Source: Uranotaenia lowii (taxonomy: Eukaryota; Arthropoda; Insecta; Diptera; Culicidae). Taken from it: 64,000 nucleotides of DNA. The DNA is taken from assembly GCF_029784155.1 (NCBI RefSeq), contig NC_073693.1, positions 233,730,016 to 233,794,015 of the forward strand, written 5' to 3'. The translations under genes were made by a program, and so were the position numbers. Each line of letters opens with the position of its first letter. Position 1 is the stretch's first letter. Below are positions 48,449 to 59,937 of the stretch, piece after piece. The notes under the pieces were generated by a model. The model saw only the letters and a program-made list of their open reading frames with translations, was not told where the DNA came from and did no database searches.

Positions 48449-49828
48449 TCTTATATATAAAAATGGAGGCGTTTTCTTTGTGATGACATCACGTATGAAT
48501 GGTCGGTCGGAATGAAGTGAAATTTGGTATCCGAGGGTTTTTTGGGTCAGAGATGGTTTGTATAATAGTTTCAAGAATCTCACTTTTTAAGAAAGGGGGG
48601 TCCCCATACAAAGTTATCTCTTCTTCACATCTTATATATAAAAATGGAGGCGTTTTCTTTGTGATAACATCACGTATGAATGGTCGGTCGGAATGAAGTG
48701 AAATTTGGTATCCGAGGGTTTTTTGGGTCAGAGATGGTTTGTATAATAGTTTCAAGAATCTCACTTTTATGAAAGGGGGGTCCCCATACAAAATTATCTC
48801 TTCACATCTTCTTATATATAAAAATGGAGGCGTTTTCTTTGTGATGACATCACGTATGAATGGTCGGTCGGAATGAAGTGAAATTTGGTATCCGAGGGTT
48901 TTTTGGGTCAGAGATGGTTTGTATAATAGTTTCAAGAATCTCACTTTTTATGAAAGGGGGGTCCCCATACAAAATTATCTCTTCACATCGTCTTATATAT
49001 ATAAAAATGGAGGCGTTTTCTTTGTGATAACATCACGTATGAATGGTCGGTCGGAATGAAGTGAAATTTGGTATCCGAGGGTTTTTTGGGTCAGAGATGG
49101 TTTGTATAATAGTTGCAAGAATCTCACTTTTATGAAAGGGGGTCCCCATATAAAATTATCTCTTCTCATCTTCTTATATATAAAAATGGAGGCGTTTTCT
49201 TTGTGATAACATCACGTATGAATGGTCGGTCGGAATGAAGTGAAATTTGGTATCCGAGGGTTTTTTGGGTCAGAGATGGTTTGTATAATAGTTGCAAGAA
49301 TCTCACTTTTATGAAAGGGGGTCCCCATATAAAATTATCTCTTCTCATCTTCTTATATATAAAAATGGAGGCGTTTTCTTTGTGATAACATCACGTATGA
49401 ATGGTCGGTCGGAATGAAGTGAAATTTGGTATCCGAGGGTTTTTTGGGTCAGAGATGGTTTGTATAATAGTTTCAAGAATCTCACTTTTTATGAAAGGGG
49501 GGTCCCCATACAAAATTATCTCTTCACATCTTCTTATATATAAAAATGGAGGCGTTTTCTTTGTGATAACATCACGTATGAATGGTCGGTCGGAATGAAG
49601 TGAAATTTGGTATCCGAGGGTTTTTTGGGTCAGAGATGGTTTGTATAATAGTTGCAAGGATCCCACTTTTTATGGAAGGTCGTCCCAATACAAATTCAAC
49701 TGTATTTTTTACGATTTCCATAAGAATCTATTCGCAAGCACGATGCAGTTAAGGACGTGTAGATGAATTTAAACATATATCACGATTTATACTTAAGAAG
49801 GTAAAACGAAGTTTACCGGGTCAGCTAG
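48449..49828 (+). mobile_element. Helitron with seven tandem copies of its 5' end
   Basis: Seven head-to-tail units start with TC at 48449, 48630, 48810, 48991, 49172, 49351 and 49532, with spacings 179-181 bp. Each begins TC(T)TATATATAAAAATGGAGG, as a Helitron 5' end does. A single 3' tail follows the last unit, with hairpin GGTAAA-ACGAAG-TTTACC and then CGGGTCAGCTAG (to 49828) before T. Each unit has the near-palindrome GTGATgACATCAC or a variant. Units are very similar, so amplification is recent. It is non-coding; minus-strand frames of up to 151 codons come from the near-multiple-of-three unit length. Confidence 0.85.
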
Positions 49829-49969
49829 TATTCTTTAAAAATGTAATTAAACTTTATTGAAAGATAAATATACAAATGATCAAATCAGTCATTTTGACAG
49901 GTCACAAACAAACAAACAGGCATATTTATATATTTATTACTTTTAAATCGAGAAGAAATTCATCCAAGC

Positions 49970-50326
49970 CTGGGGGAGGAAGACTGAAATTTGCTGTATC
50001 GTTTTCTGTATCGTTTTTTTTACTGTTAGGCAAAAAGCCAGCAATTGTTGAAAAGATTTGTAATTGTTCAAATTTTAACTTTAAATGATCAGTTTCGTGT
50101 AGTGAGTCATGTTACTCAGCTATTTAGGTGCTAAATTTAGATTTAGCTATATTTTTAGAACAACCATTAATCAAAACAAGTGCTTTTCAGCATCAAACAA
50201 GTGTTATTAAAAATCATTAAATAAGAAAGTAAAATTTTGAACCTTCGCACTGGTCGGTAGATTGATGAGAGAAATTTGACGTTTGAAAGATTTTTTTCTT
50301 TTTTTTAATCAGTCTTCCTCCCCCAG
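49970..50326. mobile_element. 357-bp MITE with 8-bp duplication
   Basis: Perfect 18-bp inverted ends CTGGGGGAGGAAGACTGA with exact duplication ATCCAAGC (49962-49969, 50327-50334). An 8-bp duplication points to the hAT superfamily, although the CTGG end is unusual. No coding capacity. Confidence 0.9.
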
Positions 50327-50334
50327 ATCCAAGC

Positions 50335-53150
50335 AAAGTATTTTAAAACAGTGGATTTCTAATGCAAACTGGACACGGCTGGACCATTCTTTAAGCGGCT
50401 ACGACTTATACCGGACAAGACCAGGACCGGAAAATCCGAAATTCAGGAGAAATTTCAAATCAGAAATCCTAACTGGACTAACAGATAAGTGCTATATTCT
50501 CTACCTGAGAAGGGGAGCTATAGCTAAAATAGTTCTAAATTCGAAAACAAAACCTCTAAATTATGAAAATCGGTAAAAATATAGATAGTAGGTTATAGTT
50601 TGATTTCAATAATCAAGTTTGAAATTTTGATTTTCTCTTTTACCGTATTCGTTTGCTCCGATCGCTCAGTTTTGCACTCATCATGAAAAAAGCTAACACA
50701 AATCGCCGTCAATGTATTGACACCTCACTCAGCCATACGCGCATCTGCAACACTGACAGAATCTTCAGTGTTCCACCGTCCACTTTCAGTTCAAATCTAG
50801 GACACTATCCGGTTCAAGTCTGAGCGTATAAATGAACAAAATTACAGCAAAAAGAAAAGCAACACCTGTAGTGACCTGGTGCAAAACTGAGCATAAACGA
50901 ATACGCTATCAATTTCAACAATAACTAAGTAGATAAAGTTATTTATGTTGGTTAAATACAGAATTGATTTGTTAGGTTAGTGTAATTTAAAAAAAACGAT
51001 ATGTGAACGTAAAATCATTTGCAATGTTACCATCTTTAAAGGTAACCCTGAAACGACTTAACCACAAAAGATTGCACAGAAAAAGGATGTATGTTAAACA
51101 AACGAAGTAAATTAATTTTCAAACCAATATTGTCATAGTTAAGCAGCGACCTATTTTCATAAAAATTAATTTACTATAACATTTCATACTATTTTGAAAA
51201 AAGTCTGATCATGTTTTAAGATAAATACATATTTAAATTAATTTTTTGTGATGATGTTTCACAAAAAGTTCATAATATTTGAATTACAAATTCAATTTTA
51301 TTACTTTTTCTGGACATCTTTCAATTATAATAAATTAATTATAAATTAATTATAATAAATTATTATAAATTAATTGACGCGATGATTTAGGCGATAATTG
51401 GGCAATCAGCTAGTTAAATTGGAATTCTCATGTTTATCATTTGAATTGCCACAACCACAATGAAGTGCTTCAATAAATAGAATAGGAATTTTCTTAAGAA
51501 ATATATAGAAGCGTAGGAGGTGTAAGAAAACAAGGTCGCACCATTTTCCAGAATAAAGCCTAATCTATACCCTAACAAAACACCCTTCCTTGAATACATC
51601 AATATAGATTCGCAGACGTATAGGGTAAATGTACCCGACCTTGGCACCTAAGGCATGGTTTACCCTTTTTTCGAGATTCCTACCTTCCTGTTGAGTGCAC
51701 CATATAACATCATTTGAAGAATTTACTTGCTAACATGCTTAGAGTTCAACAAAAATATGTTTTCTCTATGGAACTTTCATTAATGTGAGTAAAATGCATG
51801 CAAAGTACTCACTGCGGTGCTCCAATTGCTTGGCCGCCGTACCAATTGTTTGCCGTTTCGATGATCCGATTCTTGGCCACCAGCAAAGTGCAATAGATCT
51901 TTACCAACAATGCTCAATTGACAGTTAACAGAATCTTTGGCTATTCTGAATATAAGGCCACTGACAGAATGACGTCAGCTGAGCGTAAAGTCCTATGCGA
52001 CGATGGAACACCGGGCGCCACTCATACAACAAAAAGGCTTTTGAAAACATTGATGAAATTTGGTTGAAAGGGAAGCACAAAATAAGCTTTCATTTCAAAA
52101 AGCCGGAAGTCCAGAAATTCCGCAATGCGATTGCGACACATAGGGTTATTTTCACTACCAAACAACTGTCTTCATATTGTGGAGTTTGACTTCATAAAGT
52201 AAGAAATTGAAAAAATCCTTAAATGGTAATTTAAAATTTTGCCCTTTTGAATTTGTTAGCTGAGATTATGAGCTTCTAGCAAAAGCCATCTCGAATACCC
52301 GGGGCGTTGCGCAGTGGTTTTACACGCCAAATAGATGTTAGAATGTAAACCTTGCTAAAACATTTTTTTTAATTCGACTCACATCAAATATTTCAAGGAA
52401 TAATTGGAAAGCAAACGATATTTTCCTGAACTTCCAACTTCTGTTTTCATGAAAAAAATTAGAACAAAAATCCAAAAAATTAAATCTGAGTAGGTATATG
52501 GTTCCCAAGCAAAAGAAAACGATTCCAAAACTCAATTAATTATGTATTATATATACTTAAGTCATGAATTGCCATCGATATAACAATTTTTAAATAAGAA
52601 AAAACATCTTAAGTCTTGTGAGATGCTTAGTTTTATTTAGTTTTTTTTTAATATTTCGAACCACTGTGTTCTGTAGGAGACCACGTGGCTTTTGCTCGGC
52701 AGACTGCAATGCAAATGCTGTTCGCACGCATACCAGTGTACCTTCGATTCATGGTTCCCAAATAGCGATTTTTGCATTTTCAATGCTCGGATATGACTTT
52801 TAGTTAGTCGAATCACTTATGTTCTCCAACTTATTTTGAAGCTTAATTTGATAGAAACGGTCTTATCATACGACCCAATTAGTATGAAAACATTTGTGCG
52901 TAGTTTTAAATGAAGTTTTAGGGAAAACATCAGCCCAAAAATACCTCTTTAATGAACATGTATTTTTTCCAGCTTCCAACACTGGTGGAGTATTTCGATT
53001 GAAGTTGCATGCCAAGAAAAGGAAAAAAAATAGTTTTAAATTTTTATTCAAAACCTAAATAAATATTTACTCTTTAGTCTTTCTAGTTTTTTTGGATTTT
53101 TTACCGAGTTTTACTGTAAGCATGAGTATTTATTGCGAATTTTTCAAATA
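50335..53150. other. no gene supported; dispersed repeat at 51450-51645
   Basis: Contains the minus-strand partner (51645-51450) of the 44375 repeat, a TAATTATAAATTAATTATAA run (51325-51375) followed by GGGCAATCAGCTAGT, which could be a lone Helitron 3' end (51397-51411), and weakly protein-like text at 51970-52190 with no recognised domain. Confidence 0.35.
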
Positions 53151-53151
53151 A

Positions 53152-53451
53152 ATGTCCGCGTTTGAAATCGAATGTGAATTTAACAGTTGCACTAGAAAGG
53201 TGAGTTCATCTGATTTTCATACTGTGATTTCCAACATAATTTCCTCGGATGCAGATCGAAAAAAATTAACTTCTTTATTAAAGTACAAACAATCAAAAAA
53301 TTCGGTATGCACAAATTTGAAACAAATTATTCTCTTCGCAATGAAAATATATTCAAAATTTTTTAAGCTCAATTTGGACCTGAAAAACATGAAAAGATAT
53401 GTTGGCATGCCAAGAAAAGGATCATGCCAAAATAGGGCTCACTTACCCTAG
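53152..53451 (+). CDS. unrecognised small open frame
   Basis: ATG at 53152 gives MSAFEIECEFNSCTRK, ending at a consensus donor AAAG|GTGAGT (53199|53200). Unspliced, the frame continues to 99 codons, lysine-rich. Splicing to the nearby CAG at 53255 would stop after four codons. Product unknown; it may be a short gene, a first exon or chance. Confidence 0.2.
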   Translation: MSAFEIECEFNSCTRKVSSSDFHTVISNIISSDADRKKLTSLLKYKQSKNSVCTNLKQIILFAMKIYSKFFKLNLDLKNMKRYVGMPRKGSCQNRAHLP

Positions 53452-53555
53452 ATGGTTTCTATAGTTGGTGATATCGGTTTGTTCTTGTTTTTCAATTTTT
53501 CAAAATGATCTTTTGGATTCCTGTTGGAACCTAAATAGTATTAAACTAACATTCC

Positions 53556-53770
53556 TTTCTTTTATCCTCATTGACTTCTAGGACGTGGCCGGCGCCGTTA
53601 TTGATCATTTTTGGAAAGTAAGAGAACATGAATTTTGTTCATTGAGAATGTACTGCTAGTCCCAAGTACTATTCTATTAGACTTTGCCCAAAATTGATGG
53701 CTTCGATCAATCACGGACTAGCAACCATTGCACAGTGGTGCAGAACATCAATCTAGCTGTACGAAATTAA
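53556..53770 (-). repeat. mosaic repeat, copy B (modules Q + R)
   Basis: On the minus strand, module Q (TTTCGTACAGCTAGATTGAT..., 53768-53733) is followed by R (GGTTGCTAGTCCGTGATTGA... to AACGGCGCCGGCCACGTCCT). R matches copy A; Q matches 55981-56026. See copies A and C. Confidence 0.65.
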
Positions 53771-54060
53771 TAGTGCCCAGGGATGAAGAGATAGACATTT
53801 GATGTCTTCAGAAACATTGTTCAGTTTTACATGGGGCATATTCTAGTATCAAAATTTTTACCGAGGGGTCCACCGATTGCGAGATAAAAATGCTTACTTT
53901 TTTGTTTTTCAAATTACGGCTTTGATGTCTTCGACAAAGTTGTTTATCTGATCAAAATACATAAGTTAGTTGAATATGTTAAAGTCTTATCACATCACCC
54001 TCAGGGGTTACAGTCAAAGTAAAAAAAATCTCATGAAAAAACAGTTTTTTGTGCACTTTT

Positions 54061-55789
54061 CAGGGTGGCCAGCGAACCGGGAAAACCGGGAAAAAACCGG
54101 GAAAAAACGGGAATTTCAAATCAAAACCGGGAAAATTTGTTATGGATTATTAAATACTATGAATTCCTAAAATATTTTATATTAATGAGTAAAGCGCCGG
54201 GAAAAGTCGAGAATATTTGAAAAATCGAGATGTCTCGACCGCAAACTTAGCTTATTTCTTTGCTCAAGCATATTTTGCACTACAGTGAATATAAAAATGA
54301 TTTTTAATAAATAAACGTTTTAAAACTGTGAAGTTTTAATACGTTAAGTCTTGGTAATTAACTTTTATAGCGTCAATTAATTAAAGATTTTTACCATAAT
54401 GCACTTTCTTTGCGAATATCTGAAAAAAAATAGAACATAAAACAGAATGAAGAAATATAAAAATTCAATTAAAAAAAATGAATTGTGATGTGAATTCATA
54501 TGTTGAAATCAGAGAGTCTTCAATTGAATCCACATCTCAAAAACTAAGATTTAAGCTTATCATCATCTTATTACTGGAATTATACACTTGTCCAGAATTG
54601 ACGAAGTTGGAATCGGCATCAGGAGCTCATTATTTTTTTCAGAAAAACACGTTATACTGAAACGAAACTTGAAATATTAGCAGAAATCTTTCAAATACAT
54701 TTACACTGCAAGAGTTATTTTGAAGAGTCCGACTAAATTATCGGATTATTTGTTGACAAAAAAAAAATAATTTCAATAGAACGTTAAACGAGAGATATGA
54801 ATTCAGTTATTCAGCCATTAAGTCTTACCTCGGTCGACAAATTTAGTGAAAAGCTATTTTTACAAGAATCTAATGATCAATGGTAGTTTTCAAATAGATT
54901 GAACAATGAGAATTTTTTTACGTGACTTTACTTATTTTCAACTCGTAGTACCTCGAAAATAAAAAAATAATCATAACCATACTTCAAATTTTCATTTGAT
55001 TAATAAAACATTCAAAAAATATAAATATTTTGTTTGCGTCGAAAAACTGTCAAAAATGTAAGTTCAAAAATCAAATTTCTGACAAACGAGATGACCTCGA
55101 ACCTCTTTTAATATTTAGCTTCATTTTAACTTTTGAAAATCGGAAATTGTTCCATGCGGGAAAAATGCTAGAAAAAAGATGGCACCATTTTATTCGGTTT
55201 ATTGAAAAACGCACAGAAGACAGAAGATGTAACAAGAGAACAAGTTTTTGTGTGATTCTTGTTAACATTACATAAATAATGGAATAAACATATGCATTTT
55301 TGAGATAGGACATATAATCTAGAACTCAGCGCATTCTAATAAATAATGTTAAAGGTATCCAATTGTTTCAGTATTCAATATGAGAACCGAAATAAAATAT
55401 CAGATAGCTTATCATAAATAAGGTTCAACTGAATCTGTTTTAGGAGCTTTAGAAGAAAAAATATCAGAAGGTCAGTCATTAGATTTCGATAGAAAAATTT
55501 AGAATTTCAACTTGAAATTTTGAAAGTATTATATGGCATCATATCAAAACTATGATTTATCTATGCGAATAATAAAAATATAGCAGTTTCTTTTATAAAA
55601 AAACAAAGATGGTATGAAAGACTGAAAAGAAAGTAACAATTTTCGGTTAAGATTCGGACAGCTAGATTTTTTTTCTTACCTTATTACGATCTTGGTCATA
55701 TTTATTCGCGCATTTTGAAACGTGGGAAACCATAAAATTTCATTCGGGAAAACCGGGAATTTTAAAATGGAAACTCGCTGGTCACTATG
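54061..55789. mobile_element. 1.7-kb hAT-like element rich in CCGGGAAAA
   Basis: The ends are CAGGGTGGCCAGCGA and, reverse-complemented, CATAGTGACCAGCGA (12 of 15 identical). Both ends carry AACCGGGAAAA words. The flanks share ACTTTT, but the 8-bp duplication is not exact. Same family as the fragment at 4010-4115. AT-rich interior without a transposase. Confidence 0.65.
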
Positions 55790-55980
55790 ACTTTTTAATG
55801 GAGGAGCCTTCCAAAATTGCCAATAAAATACACAAAATGCTTTCTATAGAGCTTCAGCAACTTTTTAACCCATCATAATGTATGTGACAATTGTAGATCG
55901 TGGCTTGTTACAATTTTGTTTCAAAGACAGCGAACCTTTTTATCCAATCTACAACGTGTCAGGTTCAAAAAACTGTTTTT

Positions 55981-56083
55981 TCATGAATTTCGCACAGCTA
56001 GATTGATGTTCGCTGCACCACTGTGCATTGGCGATATGGAACTTGTTCCACTCAGCCACGCCAGCGATCGTGAAATTCGAAAT
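55981..56083. repeat. mosaic repeat, copy C (modules Q and inverted P)
   Basis: The plus strand reads module Q (GAATTTCGCACAGCTAGATT..., 55985-56026), then P inverted (to GAAATTC near 56079). The two outer ends are similar inverted repeats (GAATTTC...GAAATTC), so copy C looks like a minimal two-ended element of about 100 bp. Confidence 0.6.
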
Positions 56084-56385
56084 GCACTATTGAATAATAA
56101 CAAACAACTAAGTTGAGTAATAAATAAGAAAAGGATACATTATTTTGTAATTGGATAAATGAAACTATTGAAGCATTTCGTTTTTGACGATTTAAACCAC
56201 CTTAAATCGTAAGTAGTCCAACAAGCTAAGCTAACTGATATTTTTTTTCTGGGATTTTCATCCTGCCGGATGATTCATCCCTAAAGCTAACCGGTAGCTA
56301 ATGTCAAATGCTTTCACATCAGCGCAACATGTGTCTTTAATGATGTATTTCTTCTTCAGATGATTTCTAAAAGAATAATTTAGAA

Positions 56386-57959
56386 CATGGGTGGCCAACA
56401 TTTTCAATAGGTGGGCCAAATTTCAGAAATGAGATTGGCTGGCGGGCCACAAAAACAAACTTTTCTGGAGTGTTAAAAAAACGCTATGGGAAAAAAACAT
56501 TTGCCTAGGTCACATCGAGTATAGATTCATCTTATTAAGTCATTTTTGTTACTTACATATTTTTATAAAGTTCGCTCCATTGAAAAAATAGTAGGAATAT
56601 TATGCATTATGATTTGAATTATCCCTTCCAACTTATGTATGTTTTCAAGGAATTTAAAACCCTTCGGTTTAATCATCCCAAAAATGTCGAATCGCGTGAC
56701 TACAATAAACCTCAAGTCAATTTTAAGGTCTGCAAATTAAAAAAAAAGACCGATCAATTTCCAAAGTTTTCAAGTTCCCCGTTTTCCTAAGAAATATTCG
56801 ATAGACAAATTAGAAAAGCTGCAGAATGGAATTGTTGAAAAATGTAAAAGTTACAAGCTTTTGACAATTAAAAGGATAGTTATTTCAAAAATATTTATTT
56901 TACCTTAACATCAACTCAATCCAACTATTTTCAAATTTTCCAATATCCCGATTTTAAAAGTGTATTAGGAAAGATTTTTTTAAACATGATGAATGCGAAT
57001 TTGATTGTTTTATAATAACTGCAAGATTTTTTTCAAGATTTTTTTAAGTCGTTCTTTTGAGAGATTTGTCAGTACAAAACCGGTTCTAGTTTAATTCTAC
57101 TACCCAACTGCAAAATCTGTCTAGTTTTTCATTATTGATGTACCCAACATTTGCAAAAGTTATTAAATTTTTATGGATGAGCGAAGGTTTTGAAATAGAA
57201 TTCAAGTTTCGTATGGTTGAAGTTGTTGTGAAAGTTAAATGTCAATTATAATGTTGATATGATTCGGTGTTTTTTTTTTTAATTTTTAAACGATATTGAA
57301 AGGGTCTAACTATTTTTCTTAGGCTATCCAAACTCCTCAATATTAAAACTAGAGTCCGCTCGAACGCTCTTCATACCAATGATATGTCGTCATCAAAACC
57401 CAAATTTGTGATGAAATTTACAGATAATGTGTTAAATGCCGTACAACTTTGATATTTTAAAAATTGTAATTGTAATCGTTTTTGTTTCAGTGACGGAACC
57501 TTTTTTGTAAAATTATATGAGGCCATTATATCCAAAGGGGTATAAGTGCAAAAATATTCGATTTTGATTAAATAATGCCAAATAATTCTTCATGTTTCAA
57601 ATTATATTTTGTGATTTTTTTTGAGATTTTTTAAATTATATTCGGATACTTTTACGTTCGACAGAAAATAGAAATTTTCGAAAAATGTATGGAAAATGGC
57701 CAAACACAACAATTTAAAAGCGTGTTTTCTCGAAATTAGTTTTTAAACATTTTTATTCCTTTGCCTTATATCATTTCCTAGAAATTTTCAGATCTTTGTT
57801 TTGAATTTAGCTAGTGTTGATTCAGATATATTTATCCAAATGATATATGAAGAATAAGAAAATGTGTTCAGTTCTTGGAATATAGCTTTTCCAAAATGAG
57901 CTTCGCGGGCCACAAAAAGTTGGTCGCGGGGCCCGCGGGCCATGGTTTAACCACCCATG
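56386..57959. mobile_element. 1.57-kb non-autonomous hAT element
   Basis: Exact duplication ATTTAGAA (56378-56385, 57960-57967). The ends are CATGGGTGGCCAACA and, reverse-complemented, CATGGGTGGTTAAAC. GGGCCACAAAAA words lie near both ends, as is usual for this hAT type. Interior AT-rich with no recognised transposase. Confidence 0.9.
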
Positions 57960-58439
57960 ATTTAGAACTTCGGTTATTCAAGCACCAAGCACCAAAGTTC
58001 GGGGCATCAGTTTGCAAGACTTACTAATATTTGGTAAAATAAGTTATCGAATTCTCGATTACTGCCCTAATATAAAAAAGTATTGTATCAATAAGAAGTG
58101 AAATTCAAAATATATTACTGTATACAATATAGGTCATTTTAAATTTAAGGTCGCCCAAAACAGGGTGATCTTCTCAAGTGTTCATCTTCCGGATTCACAG
58201 TACAACATACATTAAATAGCCAATACATCCGCGAGCATAGTATTTAGATCGGATCTGCCCCAGTAGCGAACGAACACCAAAAATTTATTGCTTAATGTCA
58301 TCGGATTCGATATCAGCGATGTATAAACAGAGACGACACGCCGATGGAGCCGATAAAATCACGGGAGATGATAGATTTACAACGAATTTTGTTATTCCGA
58401 GCAAGCTAATCGCAACAAGTTCACTCAAACAGTAATTCA

Positions 58440-59110
58440 ATTATGCAAATAGTGTACACACCGCGCGCACTCTTCATCCGCTTGGGAGTAACAAATAATC
58501 ATGACGTGGGTTGGCTGGAGGAAATAGGAAGGAGATCATACACACACAAAGCTCCCCCGCTTCTCACCCTTTCGCCCGGTGGCACATGTGAAGAGAAGAG
58601 GTAGGTTTGGTGATGATGCTTTCCCATCGGCCACCCTCTCTCGCTCTAGTCCATTGCCTTATCAAGTGGTGCTGCAAGTGTGGCGAGTCTCGCCCAATTT
58701 TCCATCCACCGTCGAACAAAAACTCTGACTGTGCTGAGGGTGGGGCGGGAGGGCAAGAAGGGCAACAAATGGACGAGCGAGCGAGCGGATCAAACGGAAA
58801 AGTATTAACGTTTTCCCTTTAACACAGATGAGTGATTTTACGGTTCAGAGTCGGTCGGTGGCGGTCGATTGGTGGTTGGCCGGCGGAATAGGAGCAAAGC
58901 AAAGCAAAACAGAGGAGTTTACTCTTCGCGGGAACGCAAAGTTGCTGCTGCTGCTGATAGCGCAGCAAATACGGTGCGGATGAGAGCCAAGAAGCGAAGC
59001 GAAGAGTCCGACTTAGCGAGCCGTTGAAATGAAGTCTTCCTTCGGTGGTTTACACACGAATCGGCAGAGCTCCTTGGAGATATCGCACGGTGATTTTACG
59101 TATTAGTATT
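58440..59110 (+). promoter_or_regulatory. GC-richer island, candidate promoter and leader
   Basis: It shows an initiator-like TTCAGAGTCGGTCGG (58845-58859), GCAAAGCAAAGC repeats, GCTGCTGCTGCTG and a short start at 59029. The layout resembles the 19.2-20.0 kb island, which has a better coding exon. Possibly an alternative promoter; this is inference. Confidence 0.3.
59029..59089 (+). CDS. weak candidate for a short first coding exon
   Basis: ATG at 59029 gives MKSSFGGLHTNRQSSLEISH, then a possible donor CACG|GTGATT. Unspliced it stops at TAG 59104-59106 after 25 codons. It is too short for a codon-use argument. Kept because it lies in an island with promoter-like sequence. Confidence 0.2.
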
Positions 59111-59937
59111 TAAAGCCTTCTTGTAATCGATGCCATATAACGACCTTCCTAGAGGCCTTCGAGTAGTTCATGTCCTGGAACAGGTTGATTGATGTTCCAT
59201 CGAAACTTCACGTCTACATTGGTACTTGACTAAGTCCTTTCCTGATATTTATGGAAGGGATGGATTTTCAATCTAACTATCGGTATGTCCAAATGAACAA
59301 ACAACTTCGGAAAATGAGAAACATAGATATTTGAAATAGCGTAGACGACCAAACAACCATAACTTCATAATGTACCATCCGACCCCTTTGTGCGTTGCAA
59401 CATCCTATCTATTTAGGAAACACTAAAATCAAATGGTAAAGAAATGCTTAGTATATAAATAAAATTCTTTCTGTTGTGAAAGTTCCCACTTATTAACCCT
59501 CATCCGTCCCTGAAATTTTTACTTGTTACAGTGTAAGTTACAGTGGAGTGTCAATTTGACACTCCTGATCAAAATCAATATATCTCTCTGGTTTCCCAAC
59601 CGATTTTTGCAAAATTTATAGTTTTGGAAAACTCGTAATGTAACTGAAATATGTTCCCCAGACAATATTCAACGACAACACTTCAGTTTTCCATTATTCA
59701 AAGTCTAAGAAAAAAAATCAGAAAAACATGCTTCGGAAAAAAGACTGTAGATAAAAAAAGCAGTGGTAAAAGCTCCAACTTCTAAAGAGCTGGGGATGAA
59801 TTAGCATTTAATTCAACCTTGGTTAACAACTTCTATCAACAATTATCGAACGAACATTGGAAAAGGATTCTCGATAACTTCCAACTTACTGGATTTTAAT
59901 TTTTTCTGTGGATTTTGAAAAGTCCAACTTGCTTTAA
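59111..59937. repeat. TTAA-type MITE end and AT-rich spacer
   Basis: TTAACCCTCATCCGTCCCTG starts at 59493 and looks like the left end of a TTAA element. A hairpin with arms GAGTGTCAA/TTGACACTC lies at 59546-59564. No matching right end was found. Confidence 0.4.

Noticed and set aside
48489..49666. Minus-strand frames of 60-151 codons over the Helitron array
   Set aside because: They repeat with the 180-bp unit and begin and end anywhere in it. The unit length is close to a multiple of three, which keeps frames open by chance.
48430..49830. Seven regular 180-bp repeats as a CRISPR-like or centromeric satellite array
   Set aside because: There are no spacers. Unit starts coincide with a Helitron 5' end and a Helitron 3' end closes the array.
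51397..51412. GGGCAATCAGCTAGT as a complete Helitron
   Set aside because: Only the last bases resemble a 3' end; no hairpin with the ACGAAG loop and no matching 5' end.
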